Source: Styela clava (taxonomy: Eukaryota > Chordata > Ascidiacea > Stolidobranchia > Styelidae). Taken from it: a DNA stretch of 64,000 bases. Of this stretch, positions 1 to 10,275 are shown piece after piece. Positions within the stretch are counted from its first letter, which is position 1; every line of letters begins with the position of its first letter. The notes below the pieces were generated by a model. The model was not told where the DNA came from and did no database searches. It was given only the letters and a program-made list of their open reading frames with translations. The stretch lies in contig NC_135262.1 of NCBI RefSeq assembly GCF_964204865.1, positions 16,855,650-16,919,649 on the forward strand, given 5' to 3'. Both the position numbers and the translations under genes were made by a program.

Positions 1-67
1 CGATTTTTCTTGCAACTCTTGTTTAGCTTCATCCAACATCTTCGATAATTCAGCTTTAGTTGACATA
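1..67 (-). CDS. Start of a probable gag polyprotein (partial)
   Basis: The first 22 codons of an open frame run from ATG at 67 to the window edge. The residues are rich in Lys, Glu and Leu (it begins MSTKAELSKMLDEAKQ) and are predicted to be helical. The position, about 85 bp after the primer-binding site, is where gag starts in LTR retrotransposons. No domain can be assigned from so short a piece, so the gag call rests on position. Confidence 0.45.
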
Positions 68-405
68 ACAGTCAGTTACAGATATATTCAAAATATAGTC
101 CAATATCCGTTAGTGTTCACTGGTCAATTCAATGGCACGGCTAATAAGATCCTGCCGACAACGCCATGTTCTGTTCTTAATTATATAGCCAATGCGAGTT
201 CAGAAAAGACTCAGTGAATGATACACACAAGATTTAATACAGCATAACAAGACTTAACTATAACAGTATGATCAAAACAAAGCAGTACCGCACGCCAGAT
301 AAACATTCGACAAGTATCCGCGCAGATCGCGTACGAGTCTGGCAGTTGATTACTTTCTCGGGACTTCTCCTCACATGTAAACAATGGCCAGACGCGTATA
401 CAACA
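1..405 (-). mobile_element. LTR retrotransposon, 5' end (LTR, primer-binding site, start of gag)
   Basis: Read on the minus strand, 405-167 is a 239 bp block that begins TGTTGTATAC and ends ACAGAACA, a TGTT...AACA border typical of LTRs. It is followed directly by TGGCGTTGTCGGCAGG (166-151), which looks like a tRNA primer-binding site because it starts with TGG right after the LTR. A leader and an ATG at 67 follow. The outer LTR edge is placed at 405 because the spacer repeat resumes at 406-407. The rest of the element lies beyond the window, so gypsy versus BEL cannot be decided. Borders are inferred from one LTR only. Confidence 0.6.
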
Positions 406-2412
406 GCATGTTAGAGCGAAAGACAGTAAATTCGAATGAGCCAAGAAAGAGCGGCGTGCGGTGCGGGGCCGGTCGGAGCGCACACTTCTCTCGGTGGCTG
501 GCGGGCGAGAGATTGCTGCGTCGCCGGCATCGGCGTCGAAAGAAGCCGAGCCGAAAAAAGTTGAAGGACTGCACGTGCAAGCATACTAACCTAACCCTAG
601 GTAAGGCATGTTAGAGCGAAAGACAGTAAACTCGAATGAGCCAAGAAAGAGCGGCGTGCGGTGCGGGGCCGGTCGGAGCGCACACTTCTCTCGGTGGCTG
701 GCGGGCGAGAGATTGCTGCGTCGCCGGCATCGGCGTCGAAAGAAGCCGAGCCGAAAAAAGTTGAAGGACTGCACGTGCAAGCATACTAACCTAACCCTAG
801 GTAAGACCTGTAAGAGCGAAAGACAGTAAACTCGAATGAGCCAAGAAAGAGCGGCGTGCGGGATGGGATGGGATGGAGCGCTCAATCCTGTCACGTGACT
901 GCACGTGAAAGCATACTAACCTAACCCTAGGTAAGGCCTGTAAGAGCGAAAGACAGTAAACTCGAATGAGCCAAGAAAGAGCGGCGTGCGGGATGGGATG
1001 GGATGGAGCGCTCAATCCCTCGGTGGCGGGCGGGCGAGAAAGTGCTGCGTCGCCGGCATCGGCGTCGAGAATAGCCGAGCCGAAAAGAGTCGAGTGAATG
1101 CACGTGAAAGCATACTAACCTACTTCTAAGTAAGACCTGTGAGAGCGAAAGACAGTAAACTCGAATGAGCCAAGAAAGAGCGGCGTGCGGGATGGGATGG
1201 GATAGAGCGCTCAATCCCTCGGTGGCGGGCGGGAGAGAGAGTGCTGCGTCGCCGGCATCGGCGTCGAGAATAGCCGAGCCGAAAATAGTCGAGTGACTGC
1301 ACGTGAAAGCATACTAACCTAACCCTAGGTAAGGCCTATAAGAGCGAAAGACAGTAAACTCAAATGAGCCAAGAAAGATCGGCGTGCGGGATGGGATGGG
1401 ATGGAGCGCTCAATCCCTCGGTGGCGAGCGGGCGAGAGAGTGCTGCGTCGCCGGCATCAGCGTCGAGAATAGCCGAGCCGAAAAGAGTCGAGTGAATGCA
1501 CGTGAAAGCATACTAACCTAACCCTAGGTAAGACCTGTAAGAGCGAAAGACAGTAAACTCGAATGAGCCAAGAAAGAGCGGCGTGCGGGATGGGATGGGA
1601 TGGGATGGAGCGCTCAATCCCTCGGTGGCGGGCGGGAGAGAGAGTGCTGCGTCGCCGGCATCGGCGTCGAGAATAGCCGAGCCGAAAATAGTCGAGTGAC
1701 TGCACGTGAAAGCATACTAACCTAACCCTAGGTAAGGCCTATAAGAGCGAAAGACAGTAAACTCGAATGAGCCAAGAAAGATCGGCGTGCGGGATGGGAT
1801 GGGATGGAGCGCTCAATCCCTCGGTGGCGAGCGGGCGAGAGAGTGCTGCGTCGCCGGCATCAGCGTCGAGAATAGCCGAGCCGAAAAGAGTCGAGTGAAT
1901 GCACGTGGAAGCATACTAACCTAACCCTAGGTAAGACCTGTAAGAGCGAAAGACAGTAAACTCGAATGAGCCAAGAAAGAGCGGCGTGCGGGATGGGATG
2001 GAGCGCTCAATCCCTCGGTGGCGGTCGGGCGAGAGAGTGCTGCGTCGCCGGCATCGGCGTCGAGAATAGCCGAGCCGAAAAGAGTCGAGTGAATGCACGC
2101 GAAAGCATACTAACCTAACCCTAGGTAAGACCCGTAAGAGCGAAAGACAGTAAACTCGAATGAGCCAAGAAAGAGCGGCGTGCGGGATGGGATGGGATGG
2201 AGCGCTCAATCCCTCGGTGGCGGGCGGGCGAGAGAGTGCTGCGTCGCCGGCATCGGCGTCGAGAATAGCCGAGCCGAAAAGAGTCGAGTGACTGCACGTG
2301 AAAGCATACTAACCTAACCCTAGGTAAGGCTTGTAAGAGCGAAAGACAGTAAACTCGAATGAGCCAAGAAAGAGCGGCGTGCGGGATGGGATGGGATGGA
2401 GCGCTCAATACA
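406..2412. repeat. About eleven tandem ~195 bp GC-rich subrepeats (rDNA spacer-like)
   Basis: The block GAGCGAAAGACAGTAAA recurs near 414, 611, 812, 951, 1143, 1342, 1538, 1745, 1948, 2137 and 2336, a period of about 195-200 bp with one short unit (~139 bp). Each unit carries an AGCGGCGTGCGGG segment, a run of GGGAT/GGATG pentamers, a CGTCGCCGGCATCGGCGTCG segment and CATACTAACCTAACCCTAGG. The first two units differ from the rest: they have GGGGCCGGTCGG in place of the GGATG run. The array abuts the 3' end of the 18S sequence, so it is probably derived from ribosomal spacer. Unlike normal rDNA, no 5.8S or 28S lies between. Confidence 0.85.
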
Positions 2413-2452
2413 ATTAAGTGCGCTGTCGGCCGGGGCCTACCACCACCTTCGG

Positions 2453-3978
2453 TAATGATCCTTCCGCAGGTTCACCTAAGGAAACCTTGTTACGACTTTT
2501 ACTGCCTCTAAATGATCAAGTTTGATCGTCTTCTCGACACGCCGACGCGGCCGTTGCCAGCCGCGACGGGGCCGATACAAGGATCTCACTAAACCATTCA
2601 ATCGGTAGTAGCGACGGTCGGTGTGTACAAAGGGCAGGGACGTAATCAACGCAAGTTGATGACTTGCGCTTACTGGGAATTCCTCGTTCAAGGGAAACAA
2701 TTGCAAGTCCCTATCCCAATCACGAATGAGGTTCAACGGGTTACCCGTACCTTTCGGCCTAGGTTAGACACTCGCTGCTTCACTCAGTGTAGCGCGCGTG
2801 CGGCCCCGGACATCTAAGGGCATCACAGACCTGTTATTGCTCAATCTCGTGTGGCTAAACGCCACTAGTCCCTCTAAGAAGTTAGACGCCGACCGAGAAG
2901 GTCGCGTAACTATTTAGCATGCCAGAGTCTCGTTCGTTATCGGAATTAACCAGACAAATTGCTCCACCAACTAAGAACGGCCATGCACCACCACCCACAG
3001 AATCAAGAAAGAGCTCTCAATCTTAGCGAATGCTTTCGCAGTAGTTCGTCTTCCGCCGATCCAAGAATTTCACCTCTAACGGCAGAGTACGGACGCCCCC
3101 GTCTTGCCCTCTTAATCATTACCTCGTGCTCCGAAAACCAACAAAATAGAACCGAGGTCCTATTCCATTATTCCATGCAACACTATGCAGGCGAACAGCC
3201 TGCTTTGAACACTCTAATTTTTTTAAAGTAAACTTATCGGCCACCGCCGACACTCAGTCAAGAGCACCGACGGAGAACCGAAGGTGAGGCGAACGCAACC
3301 AGTGACACGCCTTGCGACGGACCGGCGGCGCTCGCCCAAAATCCAACTACGAGCTTTTCAACCGCAACAACTTTAGCATACACTGTTGGAACTGAAATTA
3401 CCGCGACTGCTGGCACCAGACTTGCCCTCCAATGGATACTCGTTAAGAGTTTTAGGATGTACTCATTCCAATTACAGGGCCTCGTTAGAGTCCTGTATTG
3501 TTATTTTTCGTCACTACCTCCCCGTGTCGGGAATGGGTAATTTGCGCGCCTGCTGCCTTCCTTGGATGTGGTAGCCGTTTCTCAGGCTCCCTCTCCGGAA
3601 TCGAACCCTGATTCCCCGTTACCCGTTATCACAAAGGTAGGCACGTAGCGTACCTTCGACAGTTGATAGGGCAGACACTTGAATGATACGTCGTCGGTGC
3701 AGAGACCGTACGATCCGCGTGGTTATCCAGAATCATCAAACGTCACAGGACGAACCCGGTCGGTTTTGATCTGATAAAATCGCGCCTCCCGAAGTCGGCG
3801 CTTAATGCATGTATTAGCTCTAGAATTACCACAGTTATCCACTTCGCTTACGAGACCAAATAAACCAAGACTGATTTAATGAGCCATTCGCAGTTTCGCT
3901 TTACGAGAACTCGCACTTGCACCTGCATGGCTTAATCTTTGAGACAAGCATATCACTACTGGCAGGATCAACCAGATA
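2453..3978 (-). rRNA. 18S rRNA, internally deleted; probable pseudogene
   Basis: The small-subunit rRNA of the cytosolic ribosome lies on the minus strand. The 5' end reads TATCTGGTTGATCCTGCCAG (3978-3959) and the 3' end GAACCTGCGGAAGGATCATTA (near 2453). Most conserved blocks are present, but the length is only ~1526 nt against ~1.8 kb for animals. At about 3022 the sequence jumps from the block normally before the 1100-region to the AATGCTTTCGC block. About 270 nt are lost, including the universal CCGTCAATTCCTTTAAGTTT stretch. The 530 loop reads GCAGTCGCGG, not the near-invariant GCAGCCGCGG, and the 3' end has TTTCCTTAGG for TTTCCGTAGG. Upstream of the 5' end, transposon sequence begins after ~30 bp. 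A non-functional orphon is the best reading; an assembly error could explain the deletion but not the scattered substitutions. Confidence 0.9.
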
Positions 3979-4008
3979 GCTGCGACAGCTGCGCTCGGCT
4001 CCACCAGT

Positions 4009-5552
4009 ACCAGTTCAATGCACACTTTTAAAAAAGTCAATTTGCTTGATTAACCCTCAATAATTGATAATTACTGGTATTTAGTCAAGTAGAAACACTG
4101 ATAAACTTTAGGATTCTTCGGGAACTTTAGGATTCTTCAAATAATTATCACAACGTAGCAAATAAATCACTAGTAATGACACTTCTATTTTCAAACTGAG
4201 TGTTGTTCAAATTGAGTTAAAGTGATCACTACAATACTATACTCGGAAATCATAGGTCCACAATGTACCTACGTTTTTACAAGCACCCTGCATAACCGTA
4301 GGATAAAATGAACAGTTTTACTGCCGAATGTTACATTTACAAACACATTCAAGCGATTATGAATACCTTGTTCTCAACAAGGAGAAAACCAAAATCGAAC
4401 AAATCTGGTCTAATGCTCTTGTACTCTGGCGTGTAACTTGACACTATAACTTTGAGCGGGTTTTGCAGATTTTCATCAGTAAGGCGTATTCCGTGCTTGG
4501 TTCCTTGTGAAGTTCATGTCAAAAAATGTTGATTCACAAATATGGCTTGAACCAAACACTGATCTTGTAACATAGGATTGCTCTCTTTCCGCCTGTACTG
4601 CGCTGACCAATGGATAGTGACAAGATGTGAAATGTCTCTTCGCTTTGTCGTAACTATAATCGCCCCGCAAATGAGACAAACGCACGCGATTTTCATGGTG
4701 GTAAAAGGAAATTTGCCTTCCATTCATCGTGAAATTGTAGGTTATTTTTTTCGTTTTTCTGCTATTTTTCTTTGAAATCAATAATATATTATTGGCATTG
4801 CTGCTCCACTCACCAACAGACACGAAACACGAGAGCTACGCACAAATATATGGACACGTTAGACAAGAGCGAATCAGTCCTTACCGGTACCTTTGACGCT
4901 ACCGGTACTCTCAAAAAAGTTCTGAATTTCCAGTAGCAAGAATTTTGCAGAATCAAAACGTACAGCCAGTCATGACACTGACTAAAATCCGTGTTCCCAT
5001 GGATAAAAAATAATACAGCAAAATTTTAGACGAAATATCAAATTTCATAGAATTCACGCAAAATTTTGAAATAAATAAAAGTAATAGTCTTCTAGCGAAA
5101 AAATTAATCTTTAACCACTGAAAATTTCAAAGCAATTGGTCCAGTATTCGAAGAGAAAAGCGACTTTTTAAAAACGTGTCAAAGAACAAGAACAACAACA
5201 ACAACAACATAATATTGAAACGATCGTTATGTCCACTACGTGTCCAAAAACGCGTGTTCGTGGAAGGTGACATCTGTGTGATGTCATAATTGGGAGAGTA
5301 TTAAATGACTCGTCAAAGTACTGAGGTCAAGTAAAAGTTAGTGTGATCGTTACCATAACAATTAGCATAGTGTTATTCCCAGTTCCCAAATACGACATAA
5401 GTGTGATTTATACAAGAATAACATGACAAAAAAAATTAATTGATGTAGCTTACTTATAAGCGCCGTTACATAGCTTATTTTGGACTTGCGGGCGACTCAT
5501 TTTGTCTTCGCGGGCGGCTTGGTGCCCGCGGGCAACGGGTTGATGACCCCTG
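4009..5552 (-). mobile_element. hAT element 'F', truncated, copy beside the 18S
   Basis: Matches the complete element at 49087-50371 from its internal TACCAGTTCAATG block to the terminal GATGACCCCTG at 5552. The left terminus is missing and the element joins the 18S leader at about 4009. On the minus strand near 4560-4400 are broken remains of a hAT transposase C-terminus: a CES/CEQ-x-F-S-like block followed by an RLTDENLQ-like block in another frame. A small MITE (4827-5250) is nested inside. Confidence 0.75.
4827..5250 (+). mobile_element. MITE family 'M1', full-length copy
   Basis: A ~420 bp non-coding element. The left end reads GAGAGCTACGCACAAATATATGG followed by ACACGT; the right end reads ATGTCCACTACGTGTCCA. 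It contains a short (AAC)n run near 5190 and is AT-rich with no frame. Comparison with F at 50056-50090, which lacks it, shows this copy is an insertion. Other copies lie at 5612, 7580, 8365, 9139/15106, 15367 and 16351 (reverse). Confidence 0.75.
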
Positions 5553-5611
5553 TTGTAAAGCCTATTGTCGAGGCTAAACCAAGCACGTGTAGTAGTTCAG
5601 TAATCGAATAT

Positions 5612-5840
5612 AAACAAGAGAGCTATGCTCAAATATATGGACTTGTAGAGTCACATAATTTTGATGACGTCATAGCGAAAAAAAATAATAGCCTTCTGAA
5701 GAAAATTTTAAACTTTAACCACTGAAAATTTCAAAGCAATTGGTCCAGTATTCGAAGAGAAAAGCGACTTTTTAAAAACGTGTCAAAGAACAAGAACAAC
5801 AACAACAACAACATAATATTGAAACGATCGTTATGTCCAC
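5612..5840 (+). mobile_element. MITE M1, internally deleted copy
   Basis: Begins GAGAGCTATGCTCAAATATATGG and ends at the ATGTCCACTACG junction with the duplicated 18S. The middle ~200 bp of the family is missing. Confidence 0.65.
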
Positions 5841-6731
5841 TACGGACGCCCCCGTCTTGCCCTCTTAATCATTACCTCGTGCTCCGAAAACCAACAAAAT
5901 AGAACCGAGGTCCTATTCCATTATTCCATGCAACACTATGCAGGCGAACAGCCTGCTTTGAACACTCTAATTTTTTTAAAGTAAACTTATCGGCCACCGC
6001 CGACACTCAGTCAAGAGCACCGACGGAGAACCGAAGGTGAGGCGAACGCAACCAGTGACACGCCTTGCGACGGACCGGCGGCGCTCGCCCAAAATCCAAC
6101 TACGAGCTTTTCAACCGCAACAACTTTAGCATACACTGTTGGAACTGAAATTACCGCGACTGCTGGCACCAGACTTGCCCTCCAATGGATACTCGTTAAG
6201 AGTTTTAGGATGTACTCATTCCAATTACAGGGCCTCGTTAGAGTCCTGTATTGTTATTTTTCGTCACTACCTCCCCGTGTCGGGAATGGGTAATTTGCGC
6301 GCCTGCTGCCTTCCTTGGATGTGGTAGCCGTTTCTCAGGCTCCCTCTCCGGAATCGAACCCTGATTCCCCGTTACCCGTTATCACAAAGGTAGGCACGTA
6401 GCGTACCTTCGACAGTTGATAGGGCAGACACTTGAATGATACGTCGTCGGTGCAGAGACCGTACGATCCGCGTGGTTATCCAGAATCATCAAACGTCACA
6501 GGACGAACCCGGTCGGTTTTGATCTGATAAAATCGCGCCTCCCGAAGTCGGCGCTTAATGCATGTATTAGCTCTAGAATTACCACAGTTATCCACTTCGC
6601 TTACGAGACCAAATAAACCAAGACTGATTTAATGAGCCATTCGCAGTTTCGCTTTACGAGAACTCGCACTTGCACCTGCATGGCTTAATCTTTGAGACAA
6701 GCATATCACTACTGGCAGGATCAACCAGATA
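5841..6731 (-). rRNA. 18S rRNA 5' fragment (duplicated, pseudogene)
   Basis: Second copy of the 5' ~890 nt of the 18S sequence, produced by tandem duplication 1. It carries the same GTCGCGG change in the 530 loop as the first copy. It ends abruptly at 5841, where MITE sequence is joined, so it cannot give a mature rRNA. Confidence 0.92.
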
Positions 6732-6761
6732 GCTGCGACAGCTGCGCTCGGCTCCACCAGT

Positions 6762-8305
6762 ACCAGTTCAATGCACACTTTTAAAAAAGTCAATTTGCTT
6801 GATTAACCCTCAATAATTGATAATTACTGGTATTTAGTCAAGTAGAAACACTGATAAACTTTAGGATTCTTCGGGAACTTTAGGATTCTTCAAACAATTA
6901 TCACAACGTAGCAAATAAATCACTAGTAATGACACTTCTATTTTCAAACTGAGTGTTGTTCAAATTGAGTTAAAGTGATCACTACAATACTATACTCGGA
7001 AATCATAGGTCCACAATGTACCTACGTTTTTACAAGCACCCTGCATAACCGTAGGATAAAATGAACAGTTTTACTGCCGAATGTTACATTTACAAACACA
7101 TTCAAGCGATTATGAATACCTTGTTCTCAACAAGGAGAAAACCAAAATCGAACAAATCTGGTCTAATGCTCTTGTACTCTGGCGTGTAACTTGACACTAT
7201 AACTTTGAGCGGGTTTTGCAGATTTTCATCAGTAAGGCGTATTCCGTGCTTGGTTCCTTGTGAAGTTCATGTCAAAAAATGTTGATTCACAAATATGGCT
7301 TGAACCAAACACTGATCTTGTAACATAGGATTGCTCTCTTTCCGCCTGTACTGCGCTGACCAATGGATAGTGACAAGATGTGAAATGTCTCTTCGCTTTG
7401 TCGTAACTATAATCGCCCCGCAAATGAGACAAACGCACGCGATTTTCATGGTGGTAAAAGGAAATTTGCCTTCCATTCATCGTGAAATTGTAGGTTATTT
7501 TTTTCGTTTTTCTGCTATTTTTCTTTGAAATCAATAATATATTATTGGCATTGCTGCTCCACTCACCAACAGACACGAAACACGAGAGCTACGCACAAAT
7601 ATATGGACACGTTAGACAAGAGCGAATCAGTCCTTACCGGTACCTTTGACGCTACCGGTACTCTCAAAAAAGTTCTGAATTTCCAGTAGCAAGAATTTTG
7701 CAGAATCAAAACGTACAGCCAGTCATGACACTGACTAAAATCCGTGTTCCCATGGATAAAAAATAATACAGCAAAATTTTAGACGAAATATCAAATTTCA
7801 TAGAATTCACGCAAAATTTTGAAATAAATAAAAGTAATAGTCTTCTAGCGAAAAAATTAATCTTTAACCACTGAAAATTTCAAAGCAATTGGTCCAGTAT
7901 TCGAAGAGAAAAGCGACTTTTTAAAAACGTGTCAAAGAACAAGAACAACAACAACAACAACATAATATTGAAACGATCGTTATGTCCACTACGTGTCCAA
8001 AAACGCGTGTTCGTGGAAGGTGACATCTGTGTGATGTCATAATTGGGAGAGTATTAAATGACTCGTCAAAGTACTGAGGTCAAGTAAAAGTTAGTGTGAT
8101 CGTTACCATAACAATTAGCATAGTGTTATTCCCAGTTCCCAAATACGACATAAGTGTGATTTATACAAGAATAACATGACAAAAAAAATTAATTGATGTA
8201 GCTTACTTATAAGCGCCGTTACATAGCTTATTTTGGACTTGCGGGCGACTCATTTTGTCTTCGCGGGCGGCTTGGTGCCCGCGGGCAACGGGTTGATGAC
8301 CCCTG
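6762..8305 (-). mobile_element. hAT element 'F', truncated, duplicated copy
   Basis: Same element as at 4009-5552, copied by tandem duplication 1, with the same nested MITE at 7580-8003. Confidence 0.75.
7580..8003 (+). mobile_element. MITE M1, duplicated copy
   Basis: Copy of 4827-5250 made by tandem duplication 1; same termini. Confidence 0.75.
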
Positions 8306-8364
8306 TTGTAAAGCCTATTGTCGAGGCTAAACCAAGCACGTGTAGTAGTTCAGTAATCGAATAT

Positions 8365-8605
8365 AAACAAGAGAGCTATGCTCAAATATATGGACTTGTA
8401 GAGTCACATAATTTTGATGACGTCATAGCGAAAAAAAAATAATAGCCTTCTGAAGAAAATTTTAATCTTTAACCACTGAAAATTTTAAAGCAATTGGTCC
8501 AGTATTCGAAGAGAAAAGCGACTTTTTAAAAACGTGTCAAAGAACAAGAACAACAACAACAACAACATAATATTGAAACGATCGTTATGTCCACTACGTG
8601 TCCAA
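8365..8605 (+). mobile_element. MITE M1, internally deleted copy
   Basis: Counterpart of 5612-5840, here with its complete right end CTACGTGTCCA. Confidence 0.65.
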
Positions 8606-8952
8606 TAAAACCTGAGCTTAGCGAAAGAATTACCCCTGCGTATTCGAGAAGATTTTTTTGAAGTAAGAAATGACAGAACGCTAAGACTGAAATTCAGCGA
8701 AATTCCACTCGATGTGTTTTGGATTTCAATAAAAGAAAAATATGAGCACATTTCCAATGCAGCTATTGAAATATTGCTCCAATTTTGCACTACTCATACG
8801 TGCGAACAAAGCTTTTCTTCTTTATTACTGATCAAAAACGATTAACGATCCTGTATAAAAGATGTTGACGGCGAACTTCGAGTTGCTCTTTCACGTATTG
8901 TGCTCATTAAAACAACCACAAATCTTTCATTGAAATATGAACATAAAACATA
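8606..8952 (+). pseudogene. hAT transposase C-terminus, relic
   Basis: A frame with one internal stop (in IKND*RSCIKDV) encodes a hAT C-terminal dimerisation region. The conserved order is RLKFSEIPLDVFWISIKEKY, then AIEILLQFCTTHTCEQSFSS, then VDGELRVALSRI. The CEQ-x-FS block carries the catalytic Glu of hAT transposases; this type resembles ZBED5/FAM200-like transposases. The sequence ending near 9047 (GTTGCGGAGCACTG) looks like the element's right terminus. The N-terminal two thirds are missing, so it is dead. Confidence 0.75.
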
Positions 8953-9138
8953 GTTACACTTTTTTTTTTTCGTTTGTTGTGGTGTGCCATCGAATTTGGT
9001 AAGATTTATAAGTGTGCCGCGAGTTTTAAAATGTTGCGGAGCACTGGTTTAGTTGCAATTTTGCAATTGCAAAAGTTAATCCCGAAAAAGAAAGCGAGTT
9101 AGAGGACTAGCCAAGTGACTCCCGTAGTATTTGCACCT

Positions 9139-9262
9139 AAAACGAGAGAGCAACGCTTGAATATGTGGACACGTAGAAGAGAGCGAATCAGTCGTCACCG
9201 TTACCTTTGACTCTACCGGTACCCTCCAGAAAGTTCCAGATTTCCAGTAGCAAGATTTTTGA
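9139..9262 (+). mobile_element. MITE M1, left part, split by a LINE
   Basis: Starts GAGAGAGCAACGCTTGAATAT and runs to CCAGTAGCAAGATTTTT. The same family sequence resumes at 15106 (TTGCAGAATCAAAACG), so the LINE between them inserted into this copy. Confidence 0.8.
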
Positions 9263-9438
9263 GAAATTCGCTATTTGATTAAGTTTGCAGATGTTATTGC
9301 AATCTTTGGTTAGGCTGAAAGTACGATAGCCTACTACCTTCTGTACTATTTTTGTACGTGGATCTTACTGGATATACTATCTGCATACCCACCTAATTTC
9401 ACCTTGCAATCAATCACACTACTGACGTTAACTTCAAG

Positions 9439-10152
9439 ATGAACAAGGAAGTCCAAACCCAGATTCTGGCAGCTATCTCACCTCTCCAGGCCAAGCAAGA
9501 AGAGCTAATGTCACATGCAACTCTATTGTCTGCCTCTAAAGACCATGGCAACCAGTCCCAGGACATCATTAAGTTCCAGAATGACGTGGCTCAAATCTCC
9601 TCTAAGATCCAGCAGATTATTAGCAGGCTGGAGACTTGTGAAAAGCAACCGGACGATTTAGAACAATACAGTTAAAGAAACTGTGTGATTCTCCATGGCT
9701 GTAGTTCTGTGCCAGAAACTGAACACCATAAGTTCGAAGACTTCGTAGTGAAAACTCTCAACGACAGCCTTAAGCCCAACCATCTTATTGTGAACACTGA
9801 CATTGATATTACTCACAAATTAAAATCAAGATCTCCGAAGAATCCCATCATCATCGAATTCGTCAGAAGATCAACGAAGAATATGGTGTATAGTAGAAAA
9901 AAAGAACTCAAATGCAGCGGATTGTGAATCACTGAGTCCTTAACCCGTAGCAGGCTCAAGCTACTCAACGCTGCCAAGGAAGCCTTCGGAAAACGAAAAG
10001 TGTGCACAATGAATGGGATGATCTACGCTTACCTAGATAAAAGGCGAGTAATATCTTCTTTAAATGATATCACTACTCTCTCTCGTCCCCTCTACTCCAA
10101 GGCTGCTGCCCGTTCAGTGGGACCAACCTCAAGGCGTAGCGGTAACCTATGA
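9439..10152 (+). pseudogene. LINE ORF1 protein, interrupted by stops
   Basis: Codons from ATG 9439 give a Gln/Leu-rich segment likely to form a coiled coil, then a DDLEQYS block. A TAA stands where many LINE ORF1 proteins have a basic residue before RNCVILHG. The same frame continues through an RRM-like region to a TGA after KELKCSGL (9925) and then to a TAA/TGA near 10152. ORF1 proteins bind element RNA and act as chaperones. At least two stops in one frame mark it as dead. It lies 5' of ORF2, as expected. Confidence 0.7.
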
Positions 10153-10275
10153 GCAGAGGAGAACGATTAACTTATTCTTAATCTCCATTTTTCTTATTTA
10201 AATAGGCTAGTGCTGTCTAATCAATGGTTCTCCATCCTTTAAACATCTGGAAACCTATATAGCCAGACTAGATAT

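Larger units (their letters stand above)
3088..5840. repeat. Tandem duplication 1, copy 1 (2753 bp)
   Basis: This block is repeated at 5841-8594 with only a few differences, for example 4137 T against C in the second copy and the lengths of A-runs near 5685/8430. It contains the 5' half of the 18S, the truncated hAT element and MITE sequence. The join at 5841 has TACG in common between the two joined ends, the mark of a microhomology-mediated duplication. Confidence 0.93.
5841..8594. repeat. Tandem duplication 1, copy 2
   Basis: Second copy of 3088-5840, offset 2753-2754 bp. It starts inside 18S sequence at TACGGACGCCCCCG and runs through to the end of a MITE, where it continues into unique sequence (a hAT relic) at ~8606. 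Confidence 0.93.

Noticed and set aside
211-2408. Many 70-100 aa open frames on both strands
   Set aside because: They are translations of the tandem spacer repeats and show no protein-level conservation apart from the repeat itself.
406-2412. Spliced-leader RNA genes in the spacer repeats (conserved segment followed by GTAAG)
   Set aside because: No U-rich Sm-binding site follows the putative donor and the flanks are GC-rich spacer; the splice-like motif alone is too weak.
2476-3574. Open frames inside the 18S sequence
   Set aside because: They overlap recognisable rRNA and have no protein features.
4476-4823. 115 aa minus-strand frame (also 7229-7576)
   Set aside because: It is part of hAT element F; only a few residues match transposase and the frame is broken, so it is not a separate gene.
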